Origin: Stromatinia cepivora
Lineage: Eukaryota; Ascomycota; Leotiomycetes; Helotiales; Sclerotiniaceae
Assembly (NCBI GenBank): GCA_014898415.1
Contig: RCTD01000005.1
Location: 1,612,001 to 1,676,000 of the forward strand
Direction of reading: 5' to 3'
DNA: 64,000 nucleotides
Under the pieces are notes generated by a model, which did not search any database, was not told where the DNA came from, and saw nothing but the letters and a program-made list of their open reading frames with translations. A program made the position numbers and the translations under genes. The stretch's first letter is position 1; every line of letters starts with the position of its first letter. Positions 10,378 to 21,420 of the stretch are shown here, piece by piece.

Positions 10378-13300
10378 TTAAAACCCAGCAGTGCTCTTCT
10401 TACGCCTCCCAAAAAATCGGCTTGCGAACGTACTCTCCTTTGTTGCGTGAATGAAAGGTTTGGCTTCTACCGATGGAGGGGGCTCCGAGTTTCGTAAAAA
10501 GTCTGCGAGATCGCTCGTTTGGGATCTGAACTTCGCTGGAACAGGTTCGCGGGATTCATAAGGCTTTCGAACGACATTGGAGCTTGAGGTTGCTCTTGGA
10601 AGTTCGGGTTGCTGGGAATAATTTCCATGACTACTGCCACCAGCAGGAGCATTAAATTGAGGATTAATTGGAGCAAGAGGTGTATGTTTGGTGGGTGTCG
10701 TGCGAGATGTCATAGAATGCGATGTTTTGTGTTGCTGAACCTGAGAAGTAGAGCCACTTCTAGTGAAACGCGAAGAAAAGCTAGCCTTCTTCTTAGGCGG
10801 CTTCTGAACTTCGGCGAAAACAGAAGTCATCTTCGGTGAAGGTGGTGGAGGTACGTTTCGGAGGAAGTCGGCCAAGGACTCTTCTTGTATGGGTGCCGGT
10901 CTGGAGGAATGTTCGAATTCATCACCCTCTTCATCACTGAGGTCAATGGCATATGGATCCCTCACTCTTCGTGTCTTTCGTTTCGGCATCATATCTTCAT
11001 CATCGTCGAAATTCATACCACTCTGCGTGGGCATGGGCTTGTTAGCCCTATTAGAGCTGTTCAGGAGTCCGGTCTGCGAAGTGACCGATGAATGATTTGT
11101 GGATGTGTGGGTAGATGCTTGGCTGTATCTAGCATCAGGAGGTAGAGATGCATCTATAGCCTTACCGCCGGCAAAACCAGACATTTGATCGGAATCCATT
11201 GTAGTTCTAAATGGAGCAACAGTTCGTGGTATACGATGACCGCCAACTTCATCAGGACCGGCCCTCACAAAGTCGATAAGATCAGTGATAGAATCTTTGC
11301 CTACGGTGGCATCACGAGCCTGTAATTTATTTGGTCTGCCTGATCGACCAGCGGATGATGTCGCCCGTGCGGGAAGAGCGGCAACGGGACCCACACGAGG
11401 TATTGAGCCACTAACGTTTCTCGGGGTTCCATTGGTTCCTTTGTGGAGATTACCGATTGTTAGTGGTCGAGCAATATCACTCGCAGCGCTTGAATTTGAT
11501 CGTGAGTGAATTTCTTCCTTCTTCAAAGGAATTGCAGGACCTGTGGATCGAATGAAATCAGAGAAATCTCCCAGTGAATCTCGATCAGTTCTTGCATCTC
11601 TTGGTTGTGGGGAATTAGAACCTTTTAGAGAACCGAGATTCTTTGGAATATCACTAGGAGGATGAGAGTGCAATCCAGTGTGCTTGCCAACTGATGACGA
11701 GTGTGTACGTCCGGAAGCAGACCGAGGGACATGGATGGCTGTCAAACTCAATGGGGAATCTGGACTTTCAATAGCACGCATATTTTGTGGTGTCAATGTG
11801 TATTGAATGGTTCCGCCTCCTCGAATCAGTTCTTCAAATGACTTAGAATCCCCAACACTGCTCATCGCCGAAACACCACTTTCCTCAGATACTCGTCGTT
11901 GTTTATCACGAGGGATAGAAGATGAGATGACGTTGGATGTGTGAGATGCCTGATGAACTTTGTGTTGTGTTTCAAGTATGGCCTTGCGTGATACTTCCTC
12001 GCCTGTAGAGCGCGGAGATGAAGCACGGCGCATTGAAGATGAACGAGGGATATTTTTGAACATCTCTGGGGAGCTGCTCTCTTTTACAATGGGTAGGATC
12101 GTTGAATTCTCGTTCACAGAATTGGCCATTGTACGAGAGACCGACCTTGGAGGTGGCTCAAATGAGTTCTTTGCACCCTGATGTGTCGTTTGACCATGCT
12201 GCTCAATTCCTCGAACATTCGAATTTGAGAGACCACTCAGTAGTTGGCCCTTATTAGCTTGTTGTCTGGCCAATCCTTTCATGTTTTCTCGGTAATTCTG
12301 TGGGGTTGGAGGGGCAGCGAGCACAAATGGTGTCGATCTAAAAGCCGCGGGTTTCAAGGAAGGATAGTTCTGAGACGTAGGACTAGGATCTACATCAACT
12401 CCTTGCATTGCAGCTGCAAGCTCTGATGGTACGGCTGTCAATGGAGACTCATCTCCAGCTAACTCCCTTTCATCCACCTCGGATATCGAGTCGGTGGTTG
12501 TCTTGACAGGCATTGAGCTTAAGTTGGAGCCAGTTCGAGCTAATGGAGAACTATTCGAGCTTCTAAAGTGGGGGCTTGTTCCTCGAGAAGAAAGTTCTGC
12601 TATAATAGGCGAATGTATACTAGTAGGGCGAGATATCGAGGCACCTCGCCCAGGAATGAAATCTGTCGCATCAAAGGAGCCCTGGCGTGACCTTGTTGTA
12701 GGACTCTTCGCTGTGTTGACATCAATGAGACGCAAGGAATGAATACTTGGTGATTGAACACTAGAGTGTAGACTAGAACGTGAAGAGGAATCTCTATCCT
12801 CAGGAGAAACTCGACCACCGAAAGAGATACGTGAGGAAGTCATGATTTGCGGTTCTTCAACAAATTCGAAATCGGAATCTATATCCTTACTCGTGTCATC
12901 CAACTCCATGGCGCCATCCGCGGGCTCGTGCTTCGATTCCGGTACAACACTCTTTGCTTTACTTGAAACTTCTTCAATTTCTTCCCCTGCATCTTTCTCC
13001 GATTCTGCGGGTGTGATCGTGCCATTTAAGACCGCGGCTCCACTTTGGGATTGGCTTACCAAATCCTCCTGGCGCGAAATTTTGTCCTTGGAATCTCGGG
13101 AGAAAAGTGACATGACTGTAGATGGGATGGGGGGTGGAAGTGAGTTTGCACGTTTCCTCGATTTCGAAGGACAAGCAGCGAAAATTGGAGTTGGTGGTTG
13201 GGAAGAATTAGGTGTAGGAAGATTGTGCGGTGCATTCGTGAAAATTACCATACTCTTCGGTCGCCGAGAAAAGGGCAGCTCTTCTGTCTCTGAAGCATCA

Positions 13301-14460
13301 TCATCTTCTTCATTATCACTTTGTGGAGCTAGTCCTGGTATTTCAATTTCCCTAACATCATCCACAGTCATTGGCAAAGGAATAATGGCAGCTTGTTCGT
13401 GCTCAGCCAATTCGTCGAATGATGTTTCTTGTAGTTGCTGGTCATCACTTGAAGAGATGCTGGCCAATTGGGCTGGTTCCAGGGCAGGCCGTGCTGAGTT
13501 GTCCGTTATTTCCCTCGAATGCGAGCGACTCATCGACTCTGAACTTGTTGGGGAACGGACGCCCTTTTTCCAGCCTCTCCAAAGTTTTCCCAATATTCGA
13601 TCCGATGCGACTCGCTCCATATCAGTCTCCTCCACGACTACACGTTCTGCAATATCAGTTTGTCTAATTGTGCCATCGCGCTCCTCCTTCTCATATTTCA
13701 TGCGAAGTCGGATGTAGGCTGCCTGTCCTGCCACAATAAGTATTTGTTCACCCATGAACTCCAAGATTGACGTTAAGAAGATAGCAACAGCTGGAGAAAC
13801 GATTCCGGATTCATTTTCGCGATCCCCAGATTCCAAGGATCCATTAAGATGCTCTTGGGCTGTATATCGATCCTCGTCCTCTTCTTCCATATCCCCCAAT
13901 GATGAATAAACCATACATCTCAATCTCGTGCGCTTCCACACCAGTTCGAGGTCCCAATCTCGGCTTGATTGGCCTTCCCTCTCGGATGACAATAATTCAT
14001 CATCTCCACTTCCACCCAAATATTCTCGAAGCTCATTGTCGGCCCCACTGACGGCATTTCTTGCAAGTCTTGGCTTCAGAACTTCAGCAACGGCCGGGCG
14101 TAATGATAACAGTGAAGTTGATTTCGATGCCGAGAGGAAATTGAATACAAGCTGGTCAAGAAATGTATTGACAAGTTTGAGAGCAGCGGGCGATACCAAT
14201 GCCGTTTCTCCCGAGGGCTCAATTCCATGTTGATCAAGCCAAGCATCCGCTCTGCTGTCATGGTCGTTTGTAACTATTTGTGAAGCTGCTGAAGGAGCAA
14301 TATAAACTGGTTCTGGTGAGATTGAGAGAGGCGGAGAGAGTAAACCCGTGTAAGTGCTAGCCGTCGAAGGTCTATCGCTCGAAACGCTGTGTGATCTACC
14401 ATCACGCCGACTAGAGTTCTCCATCCGTGCAGATTGTTGCGCCGATTGTGAAGTATGCAT
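10378..14460 (-). CDS. Large Ser-rich disordered protein with helical N-terminal region, 1360 residues
   Basis: This is a single uninterrupted frame from ATG 14460. Residues about 75-290 are the only ordered-looking part: two amphipathic segments (ALVSPAALKLVNTFLDQL, SLRPAVAEVLKPRLARNAV; later SPAVAIFLTSILEFMGEQIL) separated by acidic linkers, with a spacing that resembles a split histone-fold-like helical unit. The remaining thousand residues are rich in Ser, Pro, Arg and acidic tracts, with no membrane segment or signal peptide, so any 'Flo11-like' adhesin label that such proteins attract would be misleading. The C-terminal third repeats a short motif five times, of the form [S/D]-x-x-[D/E]-[F/L]-[L/I/V]-R followed by Gly or Pro: SFEELIRGG (about residue 872), DFSDFIRSTGP (962), DLIDFVRAGP (1056), SLADFLRNVPP (1194) and DLADFLRNSEPP (1314). 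I do not recognise a function; a nuclear or cortical scaffold is possible. Confidence 0.85.
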   Translation of the reverse strand: MHTSQSAQQSARMENSSRRDGRSHSVSSDRPSTASTYTGLLSPPLSISPEPVYIAPSAASQIVTNDHDSRADAWLDQHGIEPSGETALVSPAALKLVNTFLDQLVFNFLSASKSTSLLSLRPAVAEVLKPRLARNAVSGADNELREYLGGSGDDELLSSEREGQSSRDWDLELVWKRTRLRCMVYSSLGDMEEEDEDRYTAQEHLNGSLESGDRENESGIVSPAVAIFLTSILEFMGEQILIVAGQAAYIRLRMKYEKEERDGTIRQTDIAERVVVEETDMERVASDRILGKLWRGWKKGVRSPTSSESMSRSHSREITDNSARPALEPAQLASISSSDDQQLQETSFDELAEHEQAAIIPLPMTVDDVREIEIPGLAPQSDNEEDDDASETEELPFSRRPKSMVIFTNAPHNLPTPNSSQPPTPIFAACPSKSRKRANSLPPPIPSTVMSLFSRDSKDKISRQEDLVSQSQSGAAVLNGTITPAESEKDAGEEIEEVSSKAKSVVPESKHEPADGAMELDDTSKDIDSDFEFVEEPQIMTSSRISFGGRVSPEDRDSSSRSSLHSSVQSPSIHSLRLIDVNTAKSPTTRSRQGSFDATDFIPGRGASISRPTSIHSPIIAELSSRGTSPHFRSSNSSPLARTGSNLSSMPVKTTTDSISEVDERELAGDESPLTAVPSELAAAMQGVDVDPSPTSQNYPSLKPAAFRSTPFVLAAPPTPQNYRENMKGLARQQANKGQLLSGLSNSNVRGIEQHGQTTHQGAKNSFEPPPRSVSRTMANSVNENSTILPIVKESSSPEMFKNIPRSSSMRRASSPRSTGEEVSRKAILETQHKVHQASHTSNVISSSIPRDKQRRVSEESGVSAMSSVGDSKSFEELIRGGGTIQYTLTPQNMRAIESPDSPLSLTAIHVPRSASGRTHSSSVGKHTGLHSHPPSDIPKNLGSLKGSNSPQPRDARTDRDSLGDFSDFIRSTGPAIPLKKEEIHSRSNSSAASDIARPLTIGNLHKGTNGTPRNVSGSIPRVGPVAALPARATSSAGRSGRPNKLQARDATVGKDSITDLIDFVRAGPDEVGGHRIPRTVAPFRTTMDSDQMSGFAGGKAIDASLPPDARYSQASTHTSTNHSSVTSQTGLLNSSNRANKPMPTQSGMNFDDDEDMMPKRKTRRVRDPYAIDLSDEEGDEFEHSSRPAPIQEESLADFLRNVPPPPSPKMTSVFAEVQKPPKKKASFSSRFTRSGSTSQVQQHKTSHSMTSRTTPTKHTPLAPINPQFNAPAGGSSHGNYSQQPELPRATSSSNVVRKPYESREPVPAKFRSQTSDLADFLRNSEPPPSVEAKPFIHATKESTFASRFFGRRKKSTAGF

Positions 14461-17400
14461 AATTAATATTGGATTAGGGCTCGGTGATTATCGTCGATCC
14501 TCCCAAATTGATCCTCCAAATTGTCTTATTTATGACTAGCAAAAAGTAGTAGCGAATAGGAAGTCGTCAATTAGGGTGATGTCGAACGACTTGTTGTGGG
14601 ACGAATTGATCAGGTCAAATGGGACATTGAGACAAAGTGTTCGAATCTGAGTAATCCCCCGTATTAACAGCTTTCAATGCAAATCAGTATAGGTAATTAT
14701 ATATCAACAAGACGAAAACGTATGATGACATAGATATGTTAAGACTGTATAAGCTTATCTGGAAGAGGGCTCGTGGAGGCAGTCAATGCACAAGGACTGA
14801 CTCGAGGTAAGGCAATTCATATGGTGATACACCTTGAATCATATACAAATCAAAAGCTGGAGACTGTGACGTTGGAGAGTATTCAAAAAGAAGAGGTATA
14901 AAACTTTAAACTTGGGAAACAAATTGTGATTTGTGAGGAAAAGTCAAGCATATCTAGACACAGCTTCCCAAATTGAATACCCACAAAATGGAAGATTGGT
15001 GGTGATGGAAAATGGAAAATGGAACGATTTTTTGAGCGTACCTGGTTACCAAGATCCAAGAGAGATCCAACGTCAATGTTCCGAGAACGAAATAGCCAAT
15101 AGAATAGGATGTCTGGACCCAGAACTTTTTTTAAGGTTAACGGGGTTTTTTTATATTTTTTATATTAATTATAGAAAGGTAAAAATGCTTGTGGTGCGTT
15201 TGTTGAAAGAAGAGACCTTCATCCCGAAGAGAACGATGGATGATTGAGAAACTCTAGGAAAAGAAAGTATAAAGGTTCAGTTGCATTAAGAAAGGTGTCA
15301 GATAGATCTCAGCGAGGAACCAGCGGGAGGAACTAGAAAGTCTTAGGATCCGTGAATTACCCCTGTAACAAGTAGTAACTCAGGGGGGTAGATGTATAAG
15401 GTGGTGGGTGGAGGTGGAGGGTGGGATGAAAGGTCAATTACCGAAGTATCGGGTTATTGGCGGCTGTCGGTCTTTGAATCTTGATGATCAAATTGGTGAT
15501 GAGAAGCGACTTGAAACTTGTGGAGTGATAAGATTTGATATAAAAAATTTGGCTAGATTTTTGCTGCAGTATACTCCGTATTCGTAATACTTCTTTTACT
15601 ACTATAGAATGATGATCCGACGTCCGGATTGTTTTCGGAGGGTACATGAAATACATGTATGACTAATGGGAGGTAGAGATTATCTATTTATGACTACGAT
15701 TATGTGTGTTGAAGGCCCAGTTGTCATAGCTGAAGCTGACAATCGATTAAAAGGATTCCTGGGGAAGGCTTAGCATTATCATGTGCAATACAACACCGAG
15801 CGGATACATTCAAGAGTACGAAACGCCTCTCTACAAGGTATTAATGTTCGTGGCGGGCAACGTCTTTGTAGGAGTACAGTAAGTGATTGATCAGATTTGA
15901 TTCTCGAGATACCCGTTGACGACTTGGTTACATGAAAGATTAAGCTACGAAAACATCTAGTCGACAAGCCAAGGATCGGATGGCAAATAACTAGACACCC
16001 GTTGAGGCTTGTGCCAAGGTTGCTATAGTTCTAGACGAAGAAATAAAACTACTCTGTGCTACTGTCAGTGATCTGACGAGTATTTACAAGCTTTAGGTAG
16101 TAGCTGGCGCAACGCTTATTTCTGTAGCAAAGAGTATTCTCATTTGATATAGATGGAGACTTTAGTATTTATCCATCACTTCATATCCGGCAATCCATAG
16201 ACCTTAAAAGATCGTCGGCCACTAATGTCTCAGCTGGTACTGAAGAAGGAAATACACTTAACTCCTTTTCACATACATACCTTCCTTGTTAGGAGCAAGC
16301 TTCAAGTTATAACTTATGACTTACATGATATAGATGGATTTAGGCTATTTCACAAGTGTCTTTGAAGCTTCATGGCTTGCTTCTTCTCCACCTTGCTTGA
16401 ACTTTAGTCCGTCCTTGGTAAATATGCCATCATGGAAACGATCTTCAATAAATTTCTCCGAGCCTTCAACAGCCCTGACTTTGATGATGATGATGTAGAT
16501 TCTACTCGGGTCATTCCTTGTGATCATTGTCAAATATAGGATCTTAATACACTTGGTCAAACCATGTCTATATTACAGGTGGTATCATGGGGCTTTTCTG
16601 AGGCTGCAATGTGCTGTTTCAAGAGAGATCAGCTCAATGAGGTTGTACGAAAATGACTTCGCAAACCCCTCCATGATGTTGCAGTAGCTTAGATGAAAAA
16701 AAAGACCTTTTGCACCTGCATATTCCATGCAGCAAACTCTCCACCTTTCCTTATCAGTGCAGCATCTTTGATTGACTCTGCGCTCGTAACGCTTTCTCAT
16801 GATTCATCATGCACATTTCCAGGTTTCAATATTTTAAATATTCACTGACAAAATTAAAAGTCTTGGTAAAACGATCAGTTGGAAATCACTGGGAGATGAT
16901 GAAACAATTCCAACGGAGAATTTACCTATTCCGTACTTCCTTTTTTTCCTAAGATCGGACCCGTTTAACATTTACTTTCCACACGGGAATTCTCCTCAAA
17001 GTTGCTTTTTGGAATTATGCAAGTCAGCAGCCGTAAGAGCAAAAAGTTCATAACTTGTATGGGACCATGAAATCTAACTGGGATAAAATTTCTTAGCAGT
17101 GTGCCAGCACTCACCCAACCAACTAGACACCCTTTTAACGACATTTCATATTGGTTCAAAAGAGCATTAAAAAAAAGGGTATAAAAAGGGAAAACTATTA
17201 TAAACCACAAGGATTTAAACCTAGGCTCAAGGAGATGCTACCCTAATATACATGTTTCCATTTATATCTTTGAGCCATATGCTTGTAGCTCCGACAATAG
17301 CATAGCGCCAAATGGGGTCGGGTCAACCGTGGCCATCTTCTAGAAAAGTTCGGTAGCCTTCATTAACCTACCAAAAATTCACGTCGCACATGTGGAACCC

Positions 17401-18109
17401 AAGCAACATCACAACTCCAGCGTAAAACACCATACTGTCCAATGGCAAATCGATAATAAAGCTTACTACGCGATCGTTGATATATTCGTATCTGCAAATA
17501 TCAATTCACATACATTGCGTTCACCCTGCTCATCTCGGTCTTATCCCGTGTCTGCAATAGATGTCAGCAATTTCGGGGCACAGTCTCCCACCGATTACAT
17601 ATGCACACCCCTACTTTTCTCTACTTGAGTGACACTTCCAGGATTGTTGAAGAAACGTCGAGCTACACAAATCTCACTCTCACTCGCAAGGCAGACATTC
17701 CTCCATGGACTCGCCGATCATGATGACAAAGGTCTAGATTTCCATTCAACACTTTGAACGGTACTCGCTTGGGTTGATATTGATAGATTCGTTGTGTTCC
17801 AAAAGAACCAAAAACGTTCCTATTTCAGGAATAACCTTGAAATGGTGGAACTCAGCTTGCGTAACATCGCATAATAAATTAACTTCATTGCCCTCAATAG
17901 TCTTGTCGATTCCGTCCATGTCACGGACATCGCCCATGACTCTATCGACCCAAATCGACAATGTCAGTCAGTGCACAAGACATTTTCCCCAGATACAAAA
18001 TGCTCAGCTCCAGCTTAACTCCGAGATCAGACCCAACTCAAAATATACAGTATACCCCGTAAGACAACTGCCGACTCCTTGACTTTCCATAACCACTTGG
18101 TCTATTTCC
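14461..18109. other. 3.6 kb intergenic region, mostly featureless
   Basis: This holds the promoter of the 1360-residue gene at its left end and the 3' side of the minus-strand orphan gene at its right end. The open frames at 14933-15247, 15438-15656 and 16345-16800 lack protein-like composition or splice partners. On the minus strand 17906-17746 looks like a possible terminal exon (sequence such as AEFHHFKVIPEIGTFLVLLEHN ending at a stop at 17746), preceded by a plausible acceptor, but I could not connect it to a start codon. Confidence 0.4.
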
Positions 18110-18897
18110 TCACAGCACAGCTCTCCTCAGCATTTCACTTCGTTCCGGATCGTCCATAGTAAGTGCTTTGTACTCAATTTGTGCCTGCATATAGGAACCA
18201 TCTTTCGTTCCTTCCATGTATGCCAAGTGCCAATAAACTTCATATTTCAATTCGTCGTCTTCTAACATCATCTGATCGTTGAAATCTCGGACGATTTCGT
18301 CAATCTTGTTATCCTCGTTGGATTTAGCAGTTCCAAGTCCCATGTTTGTCAATTTCTTTAAAACTTCGTCGACATCATCGATGATAGAACTGTTATCTTC
18401 CCCTGACCGTACTCCACAATCTTCGAATGATTGAGATAGGGCATTAATCCGTCCATCGTGAACCTACAAGATGTTAATAACTTGATCAAAGAATTCACCA
18501 CTTATATCCAAAACCACCTAGGCACCGGATCTGGAGTATACAGCCATAAACTTACACCACGAATATAGGCCTCCTCCACCGTACCAACCGGAAACTCCAC
18601 CGACTCCATCTCTATCAAACGATCACAATAAGAAGCCCTAATCGCAATTTCTCTCTGAGCCAAACAATCTACACACCATCTAGGAGTTAGCAAGAAAAGG
18701 GTGAATGGATCCAGTTCGCCATCTTGGTAACACGACACTAATTGTTTGTCTCTAATATCTCTACCATCATCGCGATAGCAGTGGCTGCATGCGCCATGAA
18801 GGTATTGCATGGGATTTTGAAAGTGGGGCGAAGTAGGAACTTGACTATGAACCTCTGATCTCCCGGCATGTGGCGATATTTCCAAGTCAATTTCCAT
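18110..18897 (-). CDS. Orphan Cys-containing acidic protein, two exons, 231 residues
   Basis: Exons 18897-18556 and 18463-18110 are joined by a GTAAGT...TTGTAG intron. The first ATG of the frame is at 18897; upstream of it the frame has no ATG. The N-terminal half carries a Cys cluster (CSHC at residues 37-40, Cys56, CVDC at 75-78, Cys91) that could bind zinc. The C-terminal half is acidic and helical (SSIIDDVDEVLKKLTNMG, DEIVRDFNDQMMLEDDELKYEVYWHLAYMEG). There is no signal peptide or membrane segment. I do not recognise the family; it is probably lineage-restricted. The good splice fit and continuous protein-like sequence across the join support a real gene. Confidence 0.68.
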
Positions 18898-20017
18898 CTT
18901 GGTAATAAGTGCAGTAGATTTCGTTTTCTTTTGTTGTTTGTTTATTTTATCTGTTGAGTGATGTGCAAGATAGACCAATTTACGCGCGCAAAAATCGAGG
19001 AATTGTTTGAATTGTTTTGGCTGTTTGTGAGGAGATGGAAGATCGTGTGGTAACTTGGGAGATGCCTCTGTTTATATAATTTTATAAGCGATTATACCCG
19101 ACGACGATGATGTGCCCAGGTGATTCATAACAAACTTCGGCCAGTGGCCGGATTTACTTGAGTGCGAGTGCCTAATTTGACGCTAGACACGTGTCCATTC
19201 TCCATTTTCAAGTATCTTCAGACGACATCTGTTCAAGCGTTGATTCGCTTTCCATTATATGTCTCAGACAAGATGTGAATGGAGTCTCTATATAATGCCA
19301 TGGAGTAACACTTTGTTTGTTTATTTCGATTCATTACTGGTTTCGCTGGTTGACTTCAAACAAGGAGAGGAGAGGAGTTTGCTTCACGTACTGCAGTCTC
19401 TTATTTTGCATCGAGAAACTCGAATAGTGTCGAGCTTGTTTTCGAGCGCTGAAGGGCCTTGGGAAAGATGTGCTATATAAACTAAAAACTGCAAAATAGC
19501 AGCTGGAGCTATTATACCAACTTCTAACCCGCGCAAGTTCTGATGGTTTACATCCTATTTGATGGCTTCGGGGTAAAAGTTGATGTGATCGCATCCCTAC
19601 CTCCCCAAAGTCTTAAATACTAGCTTGGAAGTTGTTGTTGTCGCCGTTTGATTTACATGGGTAGGAGGACGAGTAAATATAGTGGTATGATTGCTTTGTC
19701 TCAAATAGAATTCACATTTCACTGTTGAAGCTGTGGAAGACATAGAAGAATCTAGCAAGATGACGATGAATATCGAATCTTTAGCAGTTTAGTAAATGAT
19801 TGTGGTTTAATACTCGCAATAAATATCGGGTATTTCAATCGAAGCTTCGAAATATTATAAAACCGATATTCAGAATTTCGAACTTCCCAAAGGTCAATCT
19901 CTATCATGGACTGGTATCATCCATCACATCTCTTCTCTGTACTGCTTTATCTCCATTTCCTTCAATTCACCACCCATCAAAATCTCGCAAACCCATCTAA
20001 ACCTTCTCCCCTACCCC
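18898..20017. other. Intergenic region upstream of the orphan gene
   Basis: This holds the promoter of the minus-strand gene starting at 18897 and the 3' end of the kinase gene ending at 20018. I see no gene. The frames at 19259-19594 are not protein-like. Confidence 0.5.
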
Positions 20018-20751
20018 TCAGCCCTCATTTACAACCTCAAAAACTTTCCTCAGCGCCTCTCGAATATCCTCCTGAACAGCCTCTACACTCCTACTCGCAT
20101 CAATCTCAACAACCAAGCCTCGTTCCTTATAATGAGCAATAACAGGTACAGTAGCACAAACATGCTGCTCAAATCGTTTCTGCATAATCGCAACCCCATC
20201 ATCAATCCGACTAGAAGATTCAGCTCGACAAAGAAGTCTCTCCTGCAGAATATGCAGTGGACAATCTAAAGAGAGCACTAATGATGGCGCGCAGATTGTT
20301 GATTCAAATAATGCGATCCGATCGATACTGCGAGGAAATCCTTTTTTCATGTCAGCGGATTCATCGGATTCGATACTTAAATACCTATCCCAGACAACTA
20401 TCCCATCAGGAAGTAACTAAGTAACTAACCATCAATCAAAAACACCATCTCACTTCCCTCCCCTACCTCTCTACTCTTCTTTTTCCCCCCCATCGCCTCC
20501 TTTAACATCGAGACCGTCATCTCCGGCGGCCCCGTTCGTCCCTCGGCCATATTGGTTCGGATTACACTAGCCCATTTACTATGCGGTTTCGCTAGCTCCG
20601 TGCGCAGAATTTCCCCAATGCTTATGTGGCAAATGGAATGGTTTTTGGTTTTGGGGAGGGTTTGGCTGAGGAGTGTACATTGCGTTCCTTTTCCGATACC
20701 GGGGGGTCCGAGGATGAAGATTACTTTGGGGGGTGGGGATGGGGATGGCAT
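20018..20751 (-). CDS. Nucleoside monophosphate kinase (UMP-CMP/adenylate kinase family)
   Basis: Exons 20751-20430 and 20340-20018 join in frame inside the FLIDG-FPRS motif and give 214 residues, the size of short-lid NMP kinases. The P-loop GPPGIGKGTQ lies at about residues 15-24. NMP-binding elements follow (SIGEILRTEL, AEGRTGPPEMTVSML), then FLIDGFPRSIDR and the lid segment LLCRAESSSRIDD, which matches the RGxxSGRxDD lid of UMP-CMP kinases but replaces RGxxSGR with RAESSSR. These enzymes transfer phosphate from ATP to UMP, CMP or AMP. An insert rich in Lys and Glu (GGKKKSREVGEGSE) before the FLIDG motif and the changed lid suggest a divergent paralogue, not the main Ura6 enzyme; substrate is therefore uncertain. 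Confidence 0.85.
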
Positions 20752-21120
20752 GATGCGGTGTTGGGGTGGGCTTTTGCTTGAGTGGTTTGCTGGTGCTGTG
20801 TTACTAGGTGAAGGAGAAGGAGAAGGTTATATTTTTTGCGTGGGCGTGGAATGGTTGGGTTGTATACTGGGGTAGGTACTCGTAGATTATATATCTGGAT
20901 TAAGTTCAAATGGGAAGACTGCTTGCTTGCCTGCTTGCTTTCTTATATAGAAAGAGATAAACGGAGTTTCTGCATTCGTGTTGCCGGCTAGGACCTGCAG
21001 TACAGTCACTCACTCTTAGAATTACAACACTCCATCATTATTCATCGGGATATATCGAAAGAACAAAAACAAAAACTAGGTATGAATGTGAATGTGAAGA
21101 TAAAAGTGAATCGAAATTAA
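20752..21120. other. Promoter region of the NMP kinase
   Basis: This lies between the kinase start at 20751 and the possible small gene ending at 21121. It has a GGAGAA run near 20810-20826 and a TTGCTTGCCTGCTTGC run near 20920-20940. No gene was seen. Confidence 0.45.
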
Positions 21121-21420
21121 TCATTCTATTATTCTATCATGCACTCTCGTTTTATCTCGCTGCTTCAACGGATGAGGAGGATCTTGTAAGCGAGGGGATA
21201 ACTGTCTAAAAGGGTTTCTTTCCTGTGAAATGAAAAGCGTATTGCTTGGAGTGGAATTAGAAATAAAATTGAAGATTAGAAACCAAATATCAGTATATCG
21301 AATTAGATCTACGAAAATAATAGGAAGCAGAAAGGAAATAAGAGCTTGACGCTCCTCGATAGGGAAGGAGAACCGCCTGGTGGGGTTTATTAGAACTCGA
21401 GGATTTGGTATGGTACTCAT
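21121..21420 (-). CDS. Possible very small basic protein, intron uncertain
   Basis: The ends of this frame read like a real small protein: MSTIPNPRVLINPTRRFSF at the start and a basic tail with RNPFRQLSPRLQDP and KQRDKTRVHDRIIE at the end. The middle is AT-rich and hydrophobic, and looks like an in-frame intron: a possible donor (GTAGAT) near 21312 and a good pyrimidine-AG acceptor (TTTCATTTCACAG) just before the RNPFRQ segment. Spliced length would be about 70 residues; unspliced it stays open at 99. I do not recognise the product. Transcript data would settle both the intron and whether the gene exists. Confidence 0.4.
   Translation of the reverse strand: MSTIPNPRVLINPTRRFSFPIEERQALISFLLPIIFVDLIRYTDIWFLIFNFISNSTPSNTLFISQERNPFRQLSPRLQDPPHPLKQRDKTRVHDRIIE

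Noticed and set aside
12842..13717. Plus-strand 291-codon Ser-rich frame
   Set aside because: It is the antisense shadow of the 1360-residue gene; its Ser richness mirrors the repetitive codon use of that gene.
10378..14460. Flo11-like adhesin label for the 1360-residue protein
   Set aside because: No signal peptide, GPI signal or adhesin domain is visible; only Ser richness would suggest it.
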